Origin: an uncultured Acetatifactor sp.
GTDB lineage: Bacteria > Bacillota > Clostridia > Lachnospirales > Lachnospiraceae
Length of the DNA stretch: 64,000 nucleotides
Direction: 5' to 3'
Assembly (NCBI GenBank): GCA_910578185.1
Contig: CAJTPN010000010.1
Span: 73,541 to 137,540 of the forward strand
The notes beneath the pieces are model-generated. The model saw nothing but the letters and a program-made list of their open reading frames with translations, ran no database searches and was not told the origin of the DNA. Both the position numbers and the translations under genes were made by a program. How positions within the stretch are numbered: the first letter of the stretch is position 1; the number at the start of each line of letters is the position of its first letter. Below, piece by piece: positions 63,983 through 64,000 of this stretch.

Positions 63983-64000
63983 ATGGAAGCAGCGGAAAGA
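63983..64000 (+). CDS. Start of a gene cut by the window edge
   Basis: GGAGG (63968-63972) precedes ATG 63983, and the frame runs off the end (MEAAER). An in-frame ATG at 63941 could add 14 basic residues but lacks a ribosome-binding site. Too short to identify. Confidence 0.45.

Overview
The window looks like the chromosome of an anaerobic Firmicute of the Lachnospiraceae/Clostridia type. This rests on gene content and signals, not on a database match: strong AGGAGG ribosome-binding sites, occasional TTG/GTG starts, a T-box leader on ileS, a PyrDB/PyrK dihydroorotate dehydrogenase, a SPOCS/LysM (DUF3794) protein, a SpoIIQ-like degenerate LytM protein, tandem HTH-TPR regulators and intrinsic terminators. 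No rRNA, tRNA, CRISPR array, insertion sequence or prophage was recognised.

Layout. 0-24 kb is mostly housekeeping: class II aldolase, a GNAT enzyme, hflK-hflC (hflK carries an apparent frameshift), a GT-C-type membrane protein, T-box-ileS, glycogen phosphorylase, a phosphoesterase lipoprotein, an aconitase-family hydratase, an SseB protein, a SpoIIQ-like protein, an amidohydrolase and a six-hairpin-like protein. Two tandem HTH-TPR regulators (22.3-24.2 kb) then lead into an AT-rich island.

24.7-37.8 kb is the outstanding region: an apparently undescribed RiPP (ribosomally made, modified peptide) locus. Three tandem precursor genes of 40-41 codons (27.2-27.65 kb) share a (F/Y)-I-x-P leader motif and a two-Cys, Thr/Ser/Gly/Asn-rich core. 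Around them lie a family-5-like nucleotidyltransferase, two radical SAM/SPASM enzymes, a PqqD-like leader-binding protein, two ABC exporter halves, an HPr-kinase-like protein, a SipW/ER-type signal peptidase, a VOC protein, an acyl carrier protein, an FkbH-like HAD/GNAT protein and a BtrH-like acyltransferase. The accessory set resembles that of Firmicute lasso-peptide loci, but no macrolactam synthetase is present. The FkbH+ACP+BtrH-like trio suggests that a carrier-bound acyl group, possibly glyceryl, is put onto the radical-SAM-modified peptide. A leftover ABC ATPase tail marks past loss of another gene.

38-49 kb holds a hybrid histidine kinase next to a solute-binding lipoprotein, then ddl-murF, a VanRS-like two-component pair and a D,D-carboxypeptidase: a peptidoglycan neighbourhood. 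49-52.4 kb, on the minus strand, has an HD hydrolase, a truncated HAD remnant, a second GT-C-like protein and PlsC. 52.4-57 kb carries a PrcB-like lipoprotein and the pyrimidine operon pyrC-unknown-pyrK-pyrD ending in a perfect 20-bp hairpin. 57-64 kb has a SPOCS/LysM protein, then minus-strand genes: an unknown protein, DUF1934, murI, a small membrane protein, a GntR/FCD regulator and ispE. A last gene begins at the right edge.
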